From: Cristatella mucedo
Lineage: Eukaryota > Bryozoa > Phylactolaemata > Cristatellidae
Length of the DNA stretch: 64,000 nucleotides
NCBI GenBank assembly: GCA_009760855.2
Contig: WPIO01000052.1
Span: 785,501 to 849,500 of the forward strand
Reading direction: 5' to 3'
Part shown: piece after piece, positions 48,550 through 60,639 of the stretch
Layout: each line of letters starts with the position of its first letter
How positions within the stretch are numbered: the first letter of the stretch is position 1
Translations under genes and position numbers: made by a program
Notes under the pieces: generated by a model
What the model was told of the DNA's origin: nothing
The model's input: only the letters and a program-made list of their open reading frames with translations
Databases searched by the model: none

Positions 48550-50150
48550 AACGAACTACCGGCTTGGCTTGCAGAACGCCCCAGCGGTGGTCCTCGCGCG
48601 CGCGAGCGAGCGAGCCGCCTCCGCTGAGGGCGCGCTAGATGGCGGGTCAGCTTTTTTCCTCTTTTCGGCACCGGGCTGAGCGACACGGCGATGGCGGCGC
48701 CGATCAGCGAAGCGCTTCGACCTCCGTCGGTTCGCAGGTGTTCGTTTTTAACCATCGGACTGCACGCGCGAACGATGGCCGCGCCTCGCTAGCAGGTGCG
48801 CTCGCTGCGACGGCGGCCGCTTTTGCTGCCGCTCGGCGGAGGTCTGGGGCGCGCCGCCGAATGACCTTCGCACCCCGCTCCTTGAGCCGGGGCAGGTCCT
48901 GCGCATCAATTACAGCGCCGAAGGAACCCGATAGATGAGCTCGGCTGGCCGCCGCCGCGCGTCCTCAAAGACTGCTATCGCGCTCTCGCCCCGTCCGCGC
49001 GCCCCCGGCGACAGCCACTAATTTGGGCAGCCGCGTGTGCAGCGCAGAGCGCCTCCCGCCGCCGAAGCGGCAGGGTGCGCCGCCGCGCGCTGTGACAGCG
49101 TCTGCGCGCGACCGCGACTGCCGGTCGACGCGAAAGCAGCCGACGCCGGCCGCTTGGGCGGCGGCGAAACAAGCCGGTGGCGATTCGGCGCCTCCCGCTG
49201 GGGGGTGGGGTGGGGGGCGTAGGTGCTCTCGCGGTGCTGCCCCGAGGTCGGACGCCGTTCGGCTGGCGACGACTGCGCCTCCCTCGGACGCACGAGCCGC
49301 ACTAACGAATCGCAAGAGGCTACACAGCGCGTTCAACGCGGCGGCGGCGCGGGAAGCCGTCGCCGCTGCATAACGCTGGCCCCGGCTGCGAAGCGAGCGT
49401 TCGCGAAGGAGCAGCCCTGGTCGCATTGGCCAGCGTCGACGCCTCGACGGCGCCGCCCCAGTCGCGGCCGCTGCATCTCGCCGGCGCACGCGCGAGCGCC
49501 GGATAGCAGCGGGAGCTCGCAAACGCAGGGCTGCTACGGGAGTCGCTCGGCGCGCCGGAGCCGTCGCGCTCGAGAAGAAACCGATTCCGCCTGACCTTCA
49601 GATCGCTGCTTTATTCTAGCAGGTGCTCGCTCGATCGAGCCATCGATCGAGCGAGCACCTGCTAGCCGTACGCTTCGGTTCGAATCGTTGTCGGCGGTTT
49701 CTGTAGCGGCTGCTTCTTGCTCGCGCGATGCCGGAGCGAGCAGAGCAAGCCGGTTCGCCGCCGCATGCGCAGCCGGCCCTCGTACCGTCGCGCCGCCGCC
49801 ATTCTGTACTTCCCGATCGATCGATCTCCACCATCTTCTGGGGACAGCGATGCTGTGAGCGCATCATCACAAGCCGCTTAGAGCGACCCAGGCAGAGGGG
49901 TGTGGCTAGTGGTGCTTTCGGGCAGCCGGAGGCTGGGAGTGCAAGCTCGATGAGCGGTTCACGTAGCCGACTTCGCCAGGCTCTCTTGTGAGCCAGGAGC
50001 GAGAACCTTGAGAAGTACGGCGGCAGCATGGCGGCACCCAGTTTAGCGGCCTCTTTCCTCGACGGACGGGCTCGAGGAGCGAAACGTCCTAGGCGCTCGC
50101 TCGGCCAGCCAGCCAGCGGCGGCTCAGTACGAGCAGCCAACGTGGAGAGC
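48550..50150. other. CpG-rich block without an assigned gene
   Basis: A second long GC/CpG-rich stretch with no transposon fragments. It resembles the promoter block at 44-45.4 kb. It may be a promoter or a non-coding first exon of either gene or of an unrecognised gene. All frames are long because of composition. It contains the perfect inverted repeat at 49616-49665. Confidence 0.35.
49616..49665. repeat. Perfect inverted repeat, 22-bp arms
   Basis: The arms at 49616-49637 and 49644-49665 are exact reverse complements around the 6-base spacer AGCCAT. The arm starts CTAGCAGGTGCTCGCTCGAT. No mismatch in 22 pairs. Confidence 0.95.
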
Positions 50151-50974
50151 TAGTCGCCTGTTCAGAAAGTGGCCACAGGGCTGGGCTGGGTGCTGACAGC
50201 GAACACGGTACGAAGGATACAATGAAACGTTGGCCAGCTTTGCATGACAATTCACTGTCTGACATCATCAGTGCCCTTGCCCGGTGCGTTGCTCGCTAAG
50301 GCTCAGCGAGATTTGCTAGCACACTCGGCCCTAGCACGGAGCCTCTAGGTCAAAGTCTCATGCAGCTTTTTATTGCATGCCTCTGAAGTCCCAGCGGCTC
50401 CGTTTAGTGCTGCTGAGTGTATCTGCCGCCAAGTGGCCGAAAGCTAGAGCTGGTGGCCAATGCCCTGACCGAATGCAAAGCAACCCTGCAGTCTGAATCG
50501 ACGTAGGCAGCAGTCTTGGCTACTCGGACACGGAGGCCTAAGTTGTTTCATCAACAGGAGCCAGGTCTGCTCTTCGTTCGGCAGTGTCTGACCCCGTCTA
50601 CTTCCACCGCGATTTTGAGTAGCGAGGGTTGAGTCGCTGGAGCCCCGGTCAGCTTTCGTGCACCACACCACTGCCTTTTACCTCAACGAATTGAAACGGC
50701 TGTGACGGTGCAGATGGCAAGTGTCAGTCATCCGGATACGGATGGGTGCAGTGCGATAGAGCAGCAGTGCTACCTTAACCTTGTTGCTGGGGTACTTCGC
50801 GAAGCAGGTCGAGGTCTATCAAAGAGAATGCACACTGCCATTGCCGTTGAGCAGAGGTTCTTGGTCGCTCAGCTGAGAACTATAGCGTTCCGGCTAGCAC
50901 TGGTGGTAAGACTTCCTGGGCGTTAATCTGCCGGTGCATGTCTCGGCCTGCATGCCAAGTCTAAGGCATATGAG

Positions 50975-51354
50975 AAATAATAATAATAGTAAATAGCCAA
51001 GCTTCGACGCATGAACCGTACGAAGCCCAAGAACCTAGCTGACACATTCAACCGTACGACCTCGGTTCTTTATTGGCACTTTACATGGGGTATACAGGAA
51101 GCATGTGCATGACGATATGGTTAGTAAGTTCATGCAGTGTCAGCACGTACAAGCACACAGGATACACATCACAGGGACCTCACAAATGCTGAGAAACAGG
51201 TGGTTTTAAGCTTCTTATTAATTTTTAAATGCCAAGTCAGGGGAAGTTGGGACGTCGGTCAGTAGTGAGTTCCAGGCTTTGGGAGCATGCTGACTCAAGG
51301 CACGGTCTCCCAAGGATTTGAGGTTGGTTCTAGGCATAGCTAATAATAATAGAC
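50975..51354 (-). mobile_element. LINE family 1, 3' part (left of an insertion)
   Basis: Minus strand: PRTNLKSLGDRAL, HAPKAWNSL, PTSPDLAFK then a stop, the 3' untranslated region with GCTTCCTGTATACCCCATGT, and a (TTA)n tract near 50980. It is the downstream half of one element; the upstream half is 51827-52175. The two halves are separated by the 472-bp segment. Confidence 0.85.
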
Positions 51355-51826
51355 AAGGACAAGCGACAGCCTCGTTCTCGAGGTCTAAATCCATGCTTTA
51401 AGGATAGAGACGCTGACACACAAGGATAAACCAAAAAAGCCCTAAGGCATACGATAGTCAGGCCCTATCTATCCATTTTAGCAGCTGTACACAAGCCACA
51501 CGTCGACTTGCAGGTGAAGAACTTGCTTATGCAAGCAATAGTAGGCAGCTCAACTAATGCAGCAGCAGCAGCAGCAGCAGCAGCCTGAGGAGCACCTGTC
51601 CAGCCAGAGGCTATACCTACGCCGACCTATTTGCCAATCTCACGAGGCATGGCAAATAGGTGCCAGGCGAAAAAGCGACAGGTCCCTCCATGCAATAGCA
51701 AGCTGTACAACAAGCAGGCGTAACAAGCAGAGCGCCTCCGCGTGCTGCTCGCGCGACTCTTGTTTGAGCGCTTTCTCGAAGCTTCGAGATCGAAAGCAGG
51801 CAAGCAAGTATACAGCACCTGATACA
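51355..51826. repeat. Copy 1 of the 472-bp WDR25 boundary segment
   Basis: This segment is nearly identical, in the same orientation, to 54756-55229. It sits inside a LINE: the RT frame reads HRTALSSDS just before it and AMPRTNLKSL just after it. It includes TGTATCAG, the last eight bases of a WDR25 exon in the other copy, followed by the intron start. At its 3' side (minus-strand sense) TATTATTATT precedes the resumed LINE. The copies differ by the CAG-run length, by an 8-bp duplication (ACGTCGAC) and by scattered substitutions. Confidence 0.9.
51558..51583. repeat. (CAG)n inside copy 1
   Basis: Eight to nine CAG units. In copy 2 (about 54967-54976) only three remain. Confidence 0.9.
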
Positions 51827-52175
51827 ATGACACGAGTCAGAAGAAAGGGCGGTACGATGCCTAGCCTGGTTGGGTAGTAGTTCTGATAGGTAGGCTGGAG
51901 CCAGAGAATGAAGGGACCTAAAAGTGAGGGACAAAACCTTGAAGTTGATAGATATGCTGCTTGATTGGGAGCCAGTGAAGATCGGCGAGGTGTGATTAAT
52001 GTGGCCACTGCGACGCTCAAGACAGACAAACCTAGCTTTGCAGAGTTTGTGCTCCAACTGTAAGCACCTGATTGCATAGGCCGGACGACCTGCAAACAGT
52101 GAGTTATAGAAGTCGAGACGTGATGTTACAAGTGAACGGACCAACATGGATGCGGTTTTCATGTCTAAGCAGGTC
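51827..52175 (-). mobile_element. LINE family 1, RT C-terminal part (right of an insertion)
   Basis: Minus strand: SLVTSRLDFYNSLFAG (RT signature), later FRSLHSLAPAYLSELLPNQA and RHRTALSSDS in one open frame up to the insertion. This is the longest coding remnant of family 1 in the window. A purine-rich GGAA tract adjoins at 52185-52255. Confidence 0.85.
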
Positions 52176-53182
52176 CGAATTTTGCGAGAGAGACAAGAGG
52201 AAGGAAGGAAAAGAGAAAAGGACGGACGAAGGTAGGAAGGAAGAGGGAGACGGAGACTTGTTGTCGACCTCACAAGAAGAATATACAAGGTTCTCTTGAG
52301 GAGTATGTAAGCGAGATCAGTGAGCAGCCTCGAGGCCACAGGATTCTGTGGAGGAGGGCGGCCTGCAAAGCTTGCTCAAAGGCGGCTGGTCATGCGAGGT
52401 TTGGTGCACGGCGGCGTCCCAAGAACGATCACATCAATGCTCACGGTTCGCCGCAGACCATGACTCACGATCTTTATTAAACAAAGCCAACAAGTAGCCA
52501 CAAGAAACCTCACAGATGTTATATCAATGGAAATTGAGCTTCACAGGAAGGCGTCCGGTAAAAAGGCATGGGGAAAACACGAGCCGGCCCAAATCACTGG
52601 GCTGCACTACCGTACACTGCCGTGCTTATCTGTGTCTGATAGGACACGAGCAAGCCTTAAATCAGCTCGGCAGCGACGTTTCAAGAGCCGACAGCTGTCC
52701 ACGTGTCCCCTGCCCCGACGGGAGGACGGTGTACTCAAAAGCTTAAGAGTTCTTCTGCAGACCACGGCTTTCGGCATTCCAACGCAGCCAGCATCTGCTC
52801 TGGCCCGACATGCATCACTCTGCTGTAGTTGGACAAGAATGCTCGGCGCTGCAAATAAACACAACGACACCCTTGTGTGTGTGTGTGTGCAATTCAATGC
52901 CAACAGGCACTGACACCCGAGCTTCGAGATAAGAGCCGACTGCCAGCAACTGTAGAAAACGGAAGGAAGTGCAGTGTCACACGAGCCAGGCGCTGAGCTG
53001 CAAGGAGATACAGTGGGTCTGGGTTGTGCGAGGCGCCAGCTAGCACAAAGACGGCAAACATGTACAAACCACGGTGCATGCCACACGCTACCCATAAGCT
53101 GTGCTGCCCGAAAAGGAGGTGGCAGGCCAGCTATTGCAGCGACTTCAGAGGCAAAGCAATTTGACAGCCTCTCATTGCTTCC

Positions 53183-53230
53183 CTCTCTCTCTCTTCTCCT
53201 CTCTCTACTACTCTCTCTCCCTCCATCCCT

Positions 53231-53256
<26 letters not shown>
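53183..53256. repeat. (CT)n microsatellite
   Basis: Interrupted CT tract. Confidence 0.9.
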
Positions 53257-53262
<6 letters not shown>

Positions 53263-53329
53263 GATGATGTCTGGGTTTCGGGTCGTTACGGGCTACCTCA
53301 ACTCTTTACGGACTTAAAAAGGTATTTGT

Positions 53330-53335
53330 TTTATT
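53330..53335 (-). terminator. Candidate poly(A) signal of WDR25
   Basis: AATAAA on the minus strand, about 510 bases downstream of the WDR25 stop codon; it is the first canonical hexamer I find. Position only; no transcript evidence. Confidence 0.45.
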
Positions 53336-53843
53336 AAATGAGCACAACAGAAACAGAATCAGTTCTACGCCCACTTACGAAGCACTTAGCAGGGGAAACC
53401 ATCCTGCTTGCTGCGCAGGCATGCCGGTCCATCCACGACGTTGGAGCACCAGCATCTCGATGACATCTTCGAGGCCCAGCTTGTTGGTGCTTTACCAATC
53501 CGGTCCAGCCGATTCACTGTGACTTCTCTCGCACAAAAGCATGTTTTTAGGAATCTCTATTAATTATTTGCTTTACGAGCAGACAGCATTGCTGCCAGCA
53601 GCAGATAGCTGGCCACTTGCCATCGTCGAGAGGTGTGAGCAAGCCGGTGACGTCACAGCACGGCAAGAGCGCTGCAGCCACGGCAGCCATTATACGAGCT
53701 CTCACCACGGCTCCGCTCGTCCGCGCTACGGCACGGGCTTCGCACACCGACGGCACATTGGCTTCACACGACCCCTGCTGTATGTATGACTCGCTGTATG
53801 TATGACTGTGGTGCTAGCTCGGCTGCATCGCTGGATGCATTGC

Positions 53844-54071
53844 TTACGTCCACACGTGAACGGCACCGCCCCAAAAGCAGGCAGCTAGGGTACCGGGCAG
53901 AGCAGGATGGACGGCTGTATCCAAGCAAGCATCGCCACGCCGGTGGTTTTCCAAAGTGGCGACGCACTTCGACGACTGGCCATCATAAGCATATAGGTTG
54001 CCGTCGGAGCTACCGCTGACGATGAATTTGCCATCAGAGCTGATGTCAAAGCCAACTGAATAGCCGTCGAC
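53844..54071 (-). CDS. WDR25 last exon: C-terminal WD repeats and stop
   Basis: This exon encodes VDGYSVGFDISSDGKFIVSG, SSDGNLYAYD, then HPALPGTLAACFWGG and VHVWT before TAA. It matches the end of WDR25 family proteins, in which GYSVG, GSADG, HPVLPSVLATCSWGG and KIWH occur in the same order and end at the same point. WD40 repeats form a beta-propeller used as a protein-interaction platform; WDR25 itself is poorly characterised and is related to the splicing factor CDC40/PRP17. The acceptor is ...tttgaag|GTC in phase 0. It follows an intron of only 202 bp. A few extra residues (RRGD) occur before the last repeat compared with what I recall for vertebrates. Confidence 0.9.
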   Translation of the reverse strand, partial: VDGYSVGFDISSDGKFIVSGSSDGNLYAYDGQSSKCVATLENHRRGDACLDTAVHPALPGTLAACFWGGAVHVWT

Positions 54072-54273
54072 CTTCAAACGACCGGAGGCAACAAATAGCT
54101 TTTAATCAATGGTACCAATGTCGAATGTCACGGGCTACCGATTCAATGACACGCCGAGATAGTAGGCTGCCGAGCTAGGTGGCTCGGCACGAATGCCCTC
54201 CCCCTCCCTCTATCTAGCTAGCTCTTTTCGTCGGCCTCGACACCTGACCGGCGCTTGCGGCCGCAGCCCTCAC
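54072..54273 (-). other. WDR25 short intron
   Basis: A 202-bp intron with donor GTGAGG and acceptor ttgaag. GC-rich on its donor side; no repeat recognised. Confidence 0.75.
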
Positions 54274-54414
54274 CGTGTGCGACTCGTATCGCTTCTGCTT
54301 GTTCATCTTGAACGGCGGTCGCTCAGAAAACAGTGCCACATAGTTGCCACTGGTCTGGGCTAGAAGGACCGACTCCGATGGATGCAGCTTCAGCCGGACA
54401 CACACGTAGTGCTC
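54274..54414 (-). CDS. WDR25 exon (47 codons)
   Basis: This exon encodes EHYVCVRLKLHPSESVLLAQ, TSGNYVALFSE, FKMNKQKRYESHT. The order LHP-x-E, LAQT-x-GNY-x-ALFS, K/R-RYE-x-H is the distinctive non-WD linker of WDR25 (vertebrate LAQTNGNYLALFS) and gives the strongest single evidence for the family. The acceptor is ttctcag|GAG and the donor ACG|GTGAGG, both phase 0. The preceding exon ends NQMYQ, so the junction reads NQMYQ-EHYVC, collinear with the family. Confidence 0.93.
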
Positions 54415-55221
54415 CTGAGAAGCATGGAATGAACGCTGAGTGCATGCCAAAAAACAGCCAGCACCAGCAGCAGGGCAACCTTGATACGAGAAGCATCAGT
54501 GCAGTCGACGCATCCCCACGCGTAAGTAGAAAGCACGGAAAGTAGAAAGCACGGCCGGCATGAACCAGCAGGTGAATATCTTGCCCAAATCCTGGCCTAA
54601 TTCTTTCGGCTCAAAGTACCCAGCAAGTCTTTGGGTATTCTGCTACATATCTAGATCGAAATATCTAACTACATCTAACTGCAAGCTAGCTTGGATGGTA
54701 TCTAATCAGAAGTTTTGCCTCCGCTCTCAGCCAAAGCTTGCTCTGGCGGACAAGGAAGGACAAGCGACAGCCTCGTTCTCGAGGTCTAAATCCATGCTTT
54801 AAGGATAGAGACGCTGACACACAAGGATAAACCAAAAAAGCCCTAAGGCATACGATAGTCAGGCCCTATCTATCCATTTTAGCAGCTGTACACAAGCCAC
54901 ACGTCGACACGTCGACTTGCAGGTGAAGAACTTGCTTATGCAAGCAATAGTAGGCAGCTCAACTAACGCAGCAGCAGCCTGAGGAGCAGCCTGTCCAGCC
55001 AGAGGCTATACCTACGCCGACCGACTGCCAATCTCACGAGGCATGGCAAATAGGTGCCAGGCGAAAAAGTGACAGGTCCCTCCATGCAATAGCAAGCCGT
55101 ACAACAAGCAGGCGTAACAAGCAGAGCGCCTCAGCGTGCTCCGCGTGCTGCTCGCGCGACTCTTGTTTGAGCGCTTTCTGGAAGCTTCGAGATCGAAAGC
55201 AGGCAAGCAAGTATACAGCAC
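54415..55221 (-). other. WDR25 intron containing copy 2 of the 474-bp segment
   Basis: This intron of 807 bp has donor GTGCTG (weak) and acceptor ttctcag. More than half of it (54756-55221) is the segment that also occurs at 51355-51826. If it were not spliced, the frame would run on for about 70 codons and then stop. Confidence 0.8.
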
Positions 55222-55229
55222 CTGATACA
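54756..55229. repeat. Copy 2 of the 472-bp segment, across a WDR25 exon border
   Basis: Nearly identical to 51355-51826. The identity begins eight bases inside the WDR25 exon (55229-55222), covers the donor site and runs 466 bases into the intron. Copy 2 has an extra ACGTCGAC unit, a shorter CAG run and an extra CAGCGTGCTC-type insertion near 55132-55143. Confidence 0.9.
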
Positions 55230-55359
55230 TCTGGTTAGAGAGCACGGCACCGGTCCTTGCGTCCCACGCCATGATCGACATGTCAGCCGACTCGCGGCTC
55301 ACCGAGCTGCCGCTCGAGAAGAACAGCTCGCCACGCCGATCGAAGACCACGTCTTGCAC
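55222..55359 (-). CDS. WDR25 exon (46 codons)
   Basis: This exon encodes VQDVVFDRRGELFFSSGS, then SRESADMSIMAWDARTGAVL and SNQMYQ. It matches the WDR25 repeat with S/T-RDSAD, II-AWD-x-RT and SNQI-F before the linker. The acceptor is ttttcgtag|GTG in phase 0 and the end is TATCAG|GTGCTG in phase 0. The donor fits GT but not the usual A at +4 or G at +5. I still prefer it because NQMYQ joins without gap to EHYVC of the next exon. The last eight bases are shared with the duplicated segment at 51355-51826. Confidence 0.9.
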
Positions 55360-55653
55360 CTACGAAAAGAGGGACAAAAGACGTGCTTCAGCCGCTTCAG
55401 GCGAGGAGCCTCGCCAGGAGTGCACCACGATAGGCATTACAGCAGCACAGCGTCGTCGTCACCGAAGCATGCCGGCCGCACAGCCTTTGCTTGCACGATT
55501 GCAACGTCACACACGGCAATGGCAGCGCCGCTACTTACCAGGGGCCCTAAAGCTCAGTAGACGGCTGCATTTACAGAATGCATCAGCGATGCGGTTAGGA
55601 GGCAACAGCATGGATGCATAAACACGTAGTCGCTCGTTCACGCACACACACGA

Positions 55654-55774
<121 letters not shown>

Positions 55775-56389
55775 TACACAGCTACACAATTGAGCAAGCT
55801 CGGTAGTACAAAGTGCCTCAACTTTTTTAGAATAACTCGGCTTGACATAGCAACGGTCCATGCTTTTGCTCGATTAAGGGCCACGCTTGCCAACTATCCT
55901 TGCATAGCTCTTACCGTACCAGCACTGTCAAGTAAGCTAGATTGCTAAACGACCAAGATTTGGGAGGTGAAAAGTCGCCGACTGACGGGTGCAGGCCACT
56001 CGGTTCACAGGGATTTTAAACGAGCACATTGCTGCCCCCCCCACAGGCTTGGTTGCAAGCGCTCGTTAGTTCTATTGTGATGGCACAACCCGTGATTAGT
56101 GTGCCGTGCTAAAACCGGAAGCTTTGTAGCAAGCTACACACAAAGTATGTGTCTGCATGCACAGCAACAACAAAGTTCGGAACTCCTGGTCTGTCGGTTG
56201 CAATGATGAGCTTGCCACTAATGACGAGGCTAAAGGGGTCAGGCTTGCAGGCTACTTATAATTCATGGCAGCAGAGAAAGAGGGGAGAAAATGCCTATAC
56301 AAAGGCCAATACAAACTCCAAATGCTTAGATTAACTTCCGAAAACTTAGATGCCTATACAAACAAGTCGCACTATCGCATTTAGTGGCT

Positions 56390-56640
56390 CCCTGTGAAGA
56401 TGGTCCTTCATGTGCGTATGCATGCTGACACTGTACATGCTGCCACTAACCATACTAGCATGCTGACCCTGTACATGTAACCCCTAACCATGTTATTCTT
56501 GCTGTTTATTGAGCATACTCCCACTAACCATTCGATCGTGCTTCCTTTGCAGCAAATTTAAAGTGCCTAGAAAGAGATCAAATTCTCTGAGGGCGCCAAA
56601 TCAAGTTAATTATTATTATTATTATTATTATTACTATTAT
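56390..56640 (+). mobile_element. LINE family 1 3' end
   Basis: Contains CATGCTGCCACTAACCATAC, GTGCTTCCTTTGCAGCAAAT, GTGCCTAGAAAGAGATCAAA, TTCTCTGAGGGCGCC and a (TTA)n tail at 56612-56640. Confidence 0.8.
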
Positions 56641-59600
56641 CGAGCAATTTGAAGCAATTATGCCAGCAGCATCACAGGGCTCCCGAACGATCTACAAGCA
56701 TAGTCTACATACAGCTAAGGCCATGCCCGGCACACGACCTTGGTCCGGGTCAACCTGACTATGACTAGACTTGGACTCAATGGGGACTGGAGGCCAATCA
56801 TCGTGTCATAATCACAAGAAAACTTTAACGCCCGAAGAGTTAGATATATAGGACCCGATGAGGACAATTCTATATTGTTTTTTGAAGCATGCCGACATGC
56901 ACGTCATTGCATATGCTCTTGCATTGGCCTAGGAGACAGCACACGTAGAAACTCAATCTCAATCTCCTGACATCGCATATAGGAAACTTTTGAGATTCAC
57001 AACTGCTATTAGCTTTAGGTGCTGTCTTAAATGCATGATTACTAAAAAACCCGGACGCGAAAGGGACGCTTGGTACCGGGTAATCTTTATCAAGTACTAT
57101 TTTTTAAGTACTTGGTAATCTTTATTTGGCCTTCGGAGGCCTAAGCTTGCATTCAAAAGGCTGACTTTTGTCAAAAAATAGCACTATTAATAGCAGCAGA
57201 ACCACGAACTACTGTTACGTTGAGCGCAATGAAACAAGCAACTGCTATGATTTGTCGAAAAAAAAGTGCCGTATTCACAGCAAAGCCAGCATTTGTCAGT
57301 AACTGTCAGCCTGGATCCATAATAAAAGAAGTACTAATGGCATTCCAGCAGCACACAGTGCTAAATAATATATTCAATTTTGTGCATTTTACCTTTTGCG
57401 CATTTTACCACTGCCCTTTGAAAACTAGAACAGCACTTGTAGTCGATACCGCTGGACTGCCCTCAAGAGAAGCAGCTGGGGCCGTCGGTTAGAGTGGTGA
57501 GCTGTTGCCAGCTCTAGCCATTACAACAGCCCAACCGCCGGGAGGAAGGGCATATCTGTTAGAAAGTCCTTGATAATTAAAAACACACGGGATGTGTGCT
57601 GGTCTATTCGACCAAAATAAGCCTCGCCGACTGGGGGGGGGGATGCATACCTACCTACACGGGGCTAGCACTTATCGTAGCATATGGACCGAGGCATTTC
57701 TTGGTAACCGTAAAGTTTGCCATATTTTCCGAAGGGAGCCGGCGCTCTGTGTAGGGGGCTCCAGGATTTGCTCTGAGTTGGGGATGGCCAAAGATATTGC
57801 TTATCAATGCAATAAAATCAATGCAATAAACGATGTAACCGTCGGAGGGATGAATGCGAAAGGTTGGCTCAAAGCTCCCCTTTAGAAAGAAGGACTCGGA
57901 AAGCTGGCCCAACGTGCCGATCAGATGCTCTCTGCAATGTCGGTGCTGGTACCGGTGAGCAGATCGTCGGGACAAGTTCTCGGCCAATCCATGCCTAAGT
58001 CATCATGATGTCATCTCTAGTTAGCTGAGCAATCGCATAAGTTTTGTTAACCTGGAAATGGTAAACAAATTGACACCTGTTCCATTTTGTGTGCTGGAAT
58101 TGTGCATATGGTCACTAGCCATGTGGCAAGCTTGCCTAGAAAGTGACTTGGTTCACTTAGAGAGCCACATACATTCATTATTATTACACGACCTCGACTG
58201 GTATACTACTGTTCTTTTCAGTCGTAGCTCACAGCCAGGTTCAATCATAAGGCATAGCAGCAGCGACTCTCAATATAGCAGTCAATATGTGTGCCTTGAA
58301 AAACTGACATGCCCCAGCAGCAGCTGAATCCAGATCTAGCGCTTCCTCAGTCAGTGGCTTGCATTTGCCACAGCCAGTGGGAGACTATCAAGCAAGCAGT
58401 CAAGCACCGGAAGCAGTCGCACGGGGTGGGGAGGTCATTCGAACCTGCCAGAATGGTGAGATTAGGTAGAAGCAAAATAAGAGGGCTCAGAAGCAGCAGT
58501 ACTAGGCGAGACCAAAGTTTTCAGAAGCAGCGAATGATCTAGTTGCGACCACGTGGATAAAATAAATCAGCTCCGCAGCCTCGTGAAGGATTTAGGATGA
58601 TAAAGACTGGACAGAGGTCACCAGCTGCCAAAAAATGAGACATACAAAGATAGTCTGACGAATCGCAGGACCAATGACCACCTGCCCGAAGAGTCGGACC
58701 CTCGGACACGGAGTATATCGCCCGCAAAGTATGTACTTCAGTATAATGCTCATAGCCATAACAGTGGCTTCTGTAAGTTATGTGATATTTCTAGTGCTCC
58801 AATTTGCCTCAAATCAGACATAGCCGTCTAGTATGCACATGTTACATCTAAAGAAGCAAAAGAAATATTTCGAAGCCATGCGAACACAAAATATTACGAT
58901 ACGAGCTTGAACCCACTGCTAGATTATAGGCATACGGCAAGAAGGAGCGACAAAGCACGAAGCTTGCTAGCAGCAACAGAACACAAGCCAGGGGGAGGAC
59001 TGCACTACTAAGGGTCACAACAGATAACATGGGGACACAGTAATGCGCTGGTTGGTCTGCCATAGGTAACAAAGGCGAGAGGGCGATCTACCCATGGCCT
59101 GATCGATACATCTACCGCTATAATAAGATAGCTTTGTTTGTTATTAGTCCATACCTGATGTCACATTTACATTGAGTCATTCGTGCTGTATTCAGTCAAA
59201 CAGCAAGGGTATAGTAATGATGACTGTCAAAAAAGATGGTGGGGAAACGAGGACAAAATTTGCTAGTTTGCATATGTAGTCAAAGTTAAAATGGGACACT
59301 GAACTGCTATAATTACACATGACTACAAACTTGAAAGGTTTTTCAAAGGGTGGCCATGACCCTCTAGCAGCTTAAGCCCTGCACTACGACCCTCTCTGCA
59401 GTCGCCCGTGCACTTTCGGCGATTCCACCTGGACCGGCTGAGCTTGTGTATTGGAAAGGTGTCCGATTTGTGCAGAGTGAGTTTTAAATGTATGCTGCTG
59501 GGCTTTGCGTTTACTAGTTTCGTTAAATGGCTGTGAATATGCAGATTTTAAACTTGCAGCAAGAACACTTTTTCAGTGAACATCAATCAAGATCCTGAAA

Positions 59601-59688
59601 GAAAAGAGGCTGAAAGGAAAAGCTGTCTCGAAAAGCAACAACGTGGTGGTGGTGGTGGATCTGGACAGATGCCAAAAGATTGCCTGCA

Positions 59689-60415
<727 letters not shown>

Positions 60416-60639
60416 CGCCCTCGCGAGCAACAACGAGAGCCCGAGAGGTCGAGGATGGCTGCAGAAGCACAAATTCGCGAGTCACATTTTTCCTGTCATA
60501 ATCGATGGGCTGAAAACTAGTGCAGGGATTGCTTACCTTATTTCACCAGTGTGTAAGTGTCTGTCAGTGACAGTGAGTTCCTTCTTAACTAGAAAGAAGC
60601 CCACAAAACTGACAAAAGTCGAGCAAGGCAACTACGGTA

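Larger units (their letters stand above)
45099..53843. other. Spacer between WDR25 and SMOC
   Basis: About 8.7 kb between the WDR25 stop and the SMOC start. It holds GC-rich blocks (to 45.45, about 46.0-46.4, 47.5-48.2 and 48.55-50.15 kb) and LINE tails at 46.5-47.5, 48.3-48.4 and 51-52.2 kb. It also holds the perfect hairpin at 49616, the copy of the WDR25 boundary segment at 51355 and a (CT)n tract at 53.2 kb. I cannot assign a gene to it with confidence. Confidence 0.6.
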
